DNA from: an uncultured bacterium
Lineage (GTDB): Bacteria; Planctomycetota; UBA1135; GCA-002686595
Reading direction: 5' to 3'
Assembly (NCBI GenBank): GCA_902826945.1
Contig: CADEGS010000191.1
Location: 1-8,438, forward strand
DNA length: 8,438 bases
A model generated the notes under the pieces. The model was not told where the DNA came from. It saw only the letters and a program-made list of their open reading frames with translations, and ran no database searches. Positions 5,261 through 8,438 of this stretch are shown here, piece after piece (the stretch's first letter is position 1; each line of letters opens with the position of its first letter). Position numbers and translations under genes: made by a program.

Positions 5261-6673
5261 TCAATGCGCGCCGCGCTCCCAGCCCGTGACGAGCCACAGC
5301 GCGCCGGCGTCCTGGCCGTAGGTGTCGTCGCCAGGGGCGCCGATGAGGAAGGCGCCGCCGACTGCCGGTGCGGAGAAGCGCGCGAAGCTCGCGCCGAGGT
5401 GGTCGCCCTCGCGCACGTCCTTCGGCCAGGCGTCGTGGCCAGGGCGCAGGCGCTCGATGTCCGATGGGCCGGCCGCGGTGCCGTCGAGGAGCACGACCTG
5501 CCGTCCCCACGGGCCGGAGCCGAGCGCGAGCTCCTCGAGGCCGTCTCCGTCGATGTCGCCGACGTCCGCGATCGAGCGGAAGGCAGCGGAGGGCAGGCCC
5601 GGGGGGAGCGGCAGCACGGTCAGCCGCTCGAGCCTCCCGTCGCCGAGCGCGAAGAGCCCGAGCCGCGGCTCGAACGCCGGCCCGCCGCTCCGCGCGGCGA
5701 TGGCACCCTCGTTCGCCTCCTGCCACGCGACGGCGATCGCCCCCTCGTCCGCGACGCAGGCGAGCCCGAGGCCGAAGCCGGAGAGCACCCTGCCCGCCGT
5801 CTGCTGCGGCTCCAGGAACAGGACGTCGGCGCTCCCGTCGGCGCGCGCGCGGACGAGGCCGAGACGGCCGCGGCCGTGGCAGTCCGGATCCGAGAGCCCG
5901 ACGACGACGCGCAGCGCCGCACCGGTCTCCGGCGCGGGAGCGAGCAGGGCGAGCGCGGCGTCCGCCTCCGGCCTGCACCCGCCTCGCTCCAGGAAGGTCT
6001 CGGAGCCTTCCGCGTCGCGCAGGCGGACGTGCTTGCCCGGCGGGCTGGCGGGATCGAGCAGGAACGCGTCCAGCACGGTTTGCCCTCGCTCCCCGCTCCG
6101 GCCCCCCACCACGAGCCAGGTCTCGCCCGACGGCGAGCGCGTCGCTGCGAGGCTGCTGCCGAAGCGACGCGTGCGCGGGTGGCCGAGCGCGGCCGGCCGG
6201 ATCGACGCCGCGAGCTCGCACGTGCCGTCGCGGGTGATCTTCAGGACGTGCACCGCGCCGGCGCCCCCGTCCTCGTCGGGCGCGCCCGCGGCCACGACCT
6301 GGATCTCGCCGAAGACGCCGAGCGAGCCCACGTGCGCGAGCGAGTGGCCGAGCCCCGCCCCCTCGGGAAGGTGCAGCGACGCGCAGGCGAGGCGAGACCA
6401 CTCCGCCGTCGCGCTCGTTCCCTCCGGCTCGACGTCGGGCTCCTCCTCGGGCGGCTCCGGCTCGCGATCGGGCACGGGCTCTCGCTCGAGCGGCACCTCG
6501 TCCGGCCGCCGCAAGGGCTCGGACCCCGGCGGCACACGGGCCAGGCTCCTCGCGGAAAGAGGTGACTCCGGCGACCGCACCTCACCGCGCCTGGAGAGCC
6601 GGAGCCACAGCCCGACCGCGACCGCCGCGACGGCCAGCACGAGCGCGGTCCAGGCTTGTCTTCTCCGCGTCAT
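5261..6673 (-). CDS. Membrane-anchored FG-GAP-type beta-propeller protein
   Basis: A 470-residue protein. A basic N-terminus (MTRRRQ) leads into one hydrophobic helix at about 8-25. This is followed by RLSRR, which suggests an uncleaved anchor rather than a cleaved signal. A linker rich in Pro, Glu and Arg (about 48-86) follows. Residues about 95-467 form repeated blades of integrin-like FG-GAP character: 'VVAAGAPDEDGGAGAVHVL', 'DVGDIDGDGLEELALG' with a D373-x-D375-G-D377 calcium-type loop, and 'FLIGAPGDDTYGQDAGALWLV'. Such domains usually bind ligands or partners outside the cytoplasm. No enzyme motif is seen. The start at 6673 has only a modest GGGA five bases away. The gene follows the propeller lipoprotein in the same direction with 204 bases between, and a strong hairpin lies just past its stop. 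It is probably an envelope-associated binding or structural protein; the ligand is unknown. Confidence 0.85.
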   Translation of the reverse strand: MTRRRQAWTALVLAVAAVAVGLWLRLSRRGEVRSPESPLSARSLARVPPGSEPLRRPDEVPLEREPVPDREPEPPEEEPDVEPEGTSATAEWSRLACASLHLPEGAGLGHSLAHVGSLGVFGEIQVVAAGAPDEDGGAGAVHVLKITRDGTCELAASIRPAALGHPRTRRFGSSLAATRSPSGETWLVVGGRSGERGQTVLDAFLLDPASPPGKHVRLRDAEGSETFLERGGCRPEADAALALLAPAPETGAALRVVVGLSDPDCHGRGRLGLVRARADGSADVLFLEPQQTAGRVLSGFGLGLACVADEGAIAVAWQEANEGAIAARSGGPAFEPRLGLFALGDGRLERLTVLPLPPGLPSAAFRSIADVGDIDGDGLEELALGSGPWGRQVVLLDGTAAGPSDIERLRPGHDAWPKDVREGDHLGASFARFSAPAVGGAFLIGAPGDDTYGQDAGALWLVTGWERGAH

Positions 6674-6877
6674 GTCCGTCCCGCGCTTCGATCCGGAACC
6701 TCGCGAGTCCCCCGCTCCACCGGCGAGCGGCCTCCACGGCCGGAACCCGCGAACGAGCCACGGTGCGAGGATACCTGCGGCCGGAGGTGACGGGGTGCCA
6801 TGCGTGCGGCGGTTGCCCGCGCCTTCGACCGCCGGCTTCCTTCCGCAGCCTGCCCCGAGCGCGAGGCGTCGTGGCCG
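6674..6877 (-). other. Spacer between the two propeller genes with weak promoter and hairpin signals
   Basis: No gene is evident in these 204 bases. Read leftward, a 6-bp stem with one G-U pair (6852-6857 with 6862-6867, 4-base loop) lies 10 bases past the lipoprotein stop. A second 6-bp stem joins 6808-6813 to 6828-6833 with a 14-base loop. A TATCCT at 6773-6768 could be a -10 for the anchored propeller gene, but no -35 is recognisable. Whether the two genes share a transcript cannot be decided from sequence alone. Confidence 0.35.
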
Positions 6878-8131
6878 TCAGCGGCTGGTCGAGCGCGCCT
6901 CCCCGCCCGCGCTCTCCGGCTCGCGCGCGGGATCCACGAGCAGGCCCGCCGCGCCGTAGCCGGGCGGACGCTGGAGCAGGAAGACGCGCGCGCCGTAGCC
7001 CGAGCCGATGATCTCGTCGGTCGCGTTGCGGCCGTCGAGCTCGGCGGTCGCGAGCCAGTGCCCCTTGTCGCGGTCCTCGAACAGGGTCTCGAGCTCCCAC
7101 GCGCCGCCGCGCCGGCTCAGGAGCTGGACGAAGCCGCTGTAGCCGAAGACGGCCAGCGTCTCGACGGCCGGGTCGGCGTCGAAGCGACCGGCCGCGAGGC
7201 CGCGCGGGCCCTGCGGGCCGGCGTAGATCGTCTCGCTGTGCCACTGGGCTCCGCGGCGCTCGTGGCGCAGGATGCGGCCGTCGTCGAGCGAGCTGTAGAG
7301 CACGACCGGCTCGCCCGGGGCGCTCGGCGCGCGCAGCGCGATGCGCCCGCTCCCCATCGGCCCCTCGTGCACCGTGGTCCAGCGCGGGCCGTCGACGCCG
7401 ATCGAGAGCAGCGCGAGCGCTCCGCTGCGCGCGACCGTCGCGATCTCCGGCGGACGGCCGGGCTCGGCCGGCAGGAGCTCGGCATCGCGCACCCGTCCCG
7501 GCAGCTCCTCGAGCAGCTCGGCCGTGAAGGTGCCGTGCTCGCCCCGCGGCGCGACGCGGTACAGACCGCCCGGGCGCGTGAAGACCAGGAGCTCGGGACC
7601 CTCCGAGCGCGGGTCGAGCTCGCCGCCGACGACCGTGTGCACCTCGCGCCCCTCGAAGGTCGCGATCAGGCGGTTGTCGATCACGCCGCTCCGGTACGGC
7701 ACGAGCTGGTAGAGGTTGCCGCTCTGGCTGCCGACGTAGAGCTCGTTCCCGGGGATGCGCGGATCGACGTCGCCGTGGGCGATGCCCCCGAGCCACTTCC
7801 CGTCGTGCACGCGCGTCACGGGCGTCCACTTGCCGCTGTAGGACACCAGCACGTGGCAGCGGCCGGCGTCGTCCAGGGCGACGACCTCCGGCGAGGCGTA
7901 CTGCGGGAAGACCTGGAGCGCCTCGACGGTCCAGATGCCGACCTCGCCGTTGTCGAGCAAGAGGCGCGCGCGCCAGCCGTCGGAGAGGGTCGCGAGCGGG
8001 ACCTCGCGCTGCGCCGGATCCCCGGCGGGCTCGTCGCCGGGTTCCGATCGCGTGGCGCGCGCGGAGCTCGCGCAGGCCGACCCCAGCACGAGGCAGGAGA
8101 CGAGGGCGGCGAGGGTCGCACGACGGTTCAT
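6878..8131 (-). CDS. Beta-propeller lipoprotein next to a TonB-dependent receptor
   Basis: A 417-residue lipoprotein. MNRRATLAALVSCLVLGSAC is a classic lipoprotein signal with the lipidated cysteine at residue 20. The next residue is Ala, so there is no Asp+2-type inner-membrane retention signal by the E. coli rule; outer-membrane placement is inferred. The mature protein shows propeller-like blades with a recurring pattern of 'G/A-x-x-D', a few residues, then 'E-hydrophobic-G/V-x-G' and a strand: 'AHGDVDPRIPGNELYVGSQSG', 'GGELDPRSEGPELLVFTRPG', 'AGRFDADPAVETLAVFGYSG' and 'AELDGRNATDEIIGSGYG'. This resembles VCBS/FG-GAP repeats without the full calcium loop. The start at 8131 is well supported by AAGGAG at 8147-8142, ten bases upstream. 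It lies 95 bases downstream of the receptor gene on the same strand, so a partner role for the receptor is plausible but unproven. The ligand is unknown. Confidence 0.85.
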   Translation of the reverse strand: MNRRATLAALVSCLVLGSACASSARATRSEPGDEPAGDPAQREVPLATLSDGWRARLLLDNGEVGIWTVEALQVFPQYASPEVVALDDAGRCHVLVSYSGKWTPVTRVHDGKWLGGIAHGDVDPRIPGNELYVGSQSGNLYQLVPYRSGVIDNRLIATFEGREVHTVVGGELDPRSEGPELLVFTRPGGLYRVAPRGEHGTFTAELLEELPGRVRDAELLPAEPGRPPEIATVARSGALALLSIGVDGPRWTTVHEGPMGSGRIALRAPSAPGEPVVLYSSLDDGRILRHERRGAQWHSETIYAGPQGPRGLAAGRFDADPAVETLAVFGYSGFVQLLSRRGGAWELETLFEDRDKGHWLATAELDGRNATDEIIGSGYGARVFLLQRPPGYGAAGLLVDPAREPESAGGEARSTSR

Positions 8132-8141
8132 CGCGATCGAG

Positions 8142-8147
8142 CTCCTT
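8142..8147 (-). promoter_or_regulatory. Strong ribosome binding site of the propeller lipoprotein
   Basis: AAGGAG on the minus strand, ten bases before the ATG at 8131. It is the best Shine-Dalgarno match in the window and fixes this start over the upstream in-frame ATG at 8230, which lies inside the spacer, overlaps the receptor stop, and would bury the lipoprotein signal. Confidence 0.8.
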
Positions 8148-8187
8148 GGTGCGGGAGGAGAGAGGTGCGGGGCCTGGACTCCACGCA

Positions 8188-8200
8188 CGAAGGGCCTTCG
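8188..8200 (-). terminator. Small hairpin between receptor and lipoprotein genes
   Basis: CGAAG (8188-8192) and CTTCG (8196-8200) can pair across a 3-base loop, 26 bases past the receptor stop codon. The stem is short and no U-tract follows, so it may have no effect on transcription. If it acts at all, it could reduce read-through into the lipoprotein gene. Confidence 0.2.
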
Positions 8201-8226
8201 AGCGGGGCGTCGGCGATCGTCGCGCC

Positions 8227-8438
8227 TCACAGGGACACGTTCAGGCTAGCGTAGACCTGGCGCGGCGGACCGGCGACCTTGCCGCCGCCGAAGAACCCGC
8301 CGCGCGAGTGCACGAACCAGTCCTTGTCGAAGACGTTCGTCGCCCCGATCGAGAGCCTGATCAGCGCCTTGCCGGTGACGATCTCCTTGCTGATCTGCGC
8401 ATCCCAGATCGTGCGCGAGGAGTTCAAGCCGAGGTTTC
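8227..8438 (-). CDS. TonB-dependent receptor, C-terminal end (partial)
   Basis: Only the last 69 residues lie in the window; the gene continues past the right edge. The sequence has the hallmark end of TonB-dependent outer-membrane receptors: amphipathic strands, then 'LSIGATNVFDKDW' (the conserved N-[LV]-F-[DN] motif of the penultimate region), then a loop 'HSRGGFFGGGKVAGPPRQVY' and the final strand 'ASLNVSL'. These 22-strand barrels import siderophores, vitamin B12, sugars or metals using energy passed from TonB. The substrate cannot be told from this piece because the plug domain and outer loops are missing. The last residue is Leu rather than the usual aromatic. The glycine- and aromatic-rich loop is typical of the 'GxPR.[VYF]' ending. 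The stop codon lies 95 bases upstream of the propeller lipoprotein gene. Confidence 0.9.
   Translation of the reverse strand, partial: NLGLNSSRTIWDAQISKEIVTGKALIRLSIGATNVFDKDWFVHSRGGFFGGGKVAGPPRQVYASLNVSL

Noticed and set aside
6693..6747. Repeated CCGGAACC at 6693-6700 and 6740-6747
   Set aside because: Only two 8-base copies with no regular array or dyad; not enough for an operator call.
5322..6959. Long plus-strand open frame opposite the anchored propeller gene
   Set aside because: Ser/Arg/Pro-rich without structure, antisense to a gene with clear FG-GAP blades.

Overview
This window is a very GC-rich (about 70% by eye) stretch of bacterial chromosome carrying seven protein genes, one of them cut by the right edge. 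I see no RNA genes, insertion sequences, CRISPR arrays or phage genes. The mix suggests a Gram-negative-type, two-membrane bacterium: a TonB-dependent receptor, a lipoprotein with a lipobox, several exported beta-helix or beta-propeller proteins, and an ECF sigma factor with a membrane partner. The beta-helix family (an N-terminus like 'ITAVPIVIDEPGRYCLTRNL...IDLNGF') and the small 'WEF...LDEERRAGW' protein are the kind I associate with Planctomycetota and similar high-GC, secretome-rich lineages. Myxococcota or Acidobacteriota are not excluded. This taxonomic guess is inference from gene style only.

Layout from left to right. 1-138: no gene recognised. 139-1339 (minus): an ECF sigma factor and a four-helix membrane protein with overlapping reading frames, probably a sigma/anti-sigma pair. 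1340-1523: a spacer with strong GC hairpins at the 3' end of the next gene. 1524-2861 (minus): a secreted right-handed parallel beta-helix protein. 2862-3132: a divergent intergenic region. 3133-4665 (plus): an exported HExxH metallopeptidase-like protein, the only plus-strand gene. 4698-5027 (minus): a 109-residue protein with a DUF4177-like domain and a C-terminal membrane anchor, convergent with the peptidase. 5028-5260: a spacer with a perfect 8-bp hairpin just past the next gene. 5261-6673 (minus): a membrane-anchored FG-GAP-type beta-propeller protein. 6878-8131 (minus): a beta-propeller lipoprotein with an excellent ribosome binding site. 8227-8438 (minus, partial): the C-terminus of a TonB-dependent receptor.

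How the genes may work together. The right-hand genes (receptor, propeller lipoprotein, anchored propeller) run in one direction and could be one envelope-associated transcription unit. The 95-bp and 204-bp gaps leave room for internal promoters. The sigma/anti-sigma pair is a self-contained regulatory cassette whose targets are unknown. The beta-helix protein and the peptidase are divergently transcribed exported proteins. Nothing here demands a new type of system. The points most worth a second look are the propeller lipoprotein beside the receptor, the TonB-like topology of the anchored propeller protein, the two-domain peptidase, and the small tail-anchored protein.
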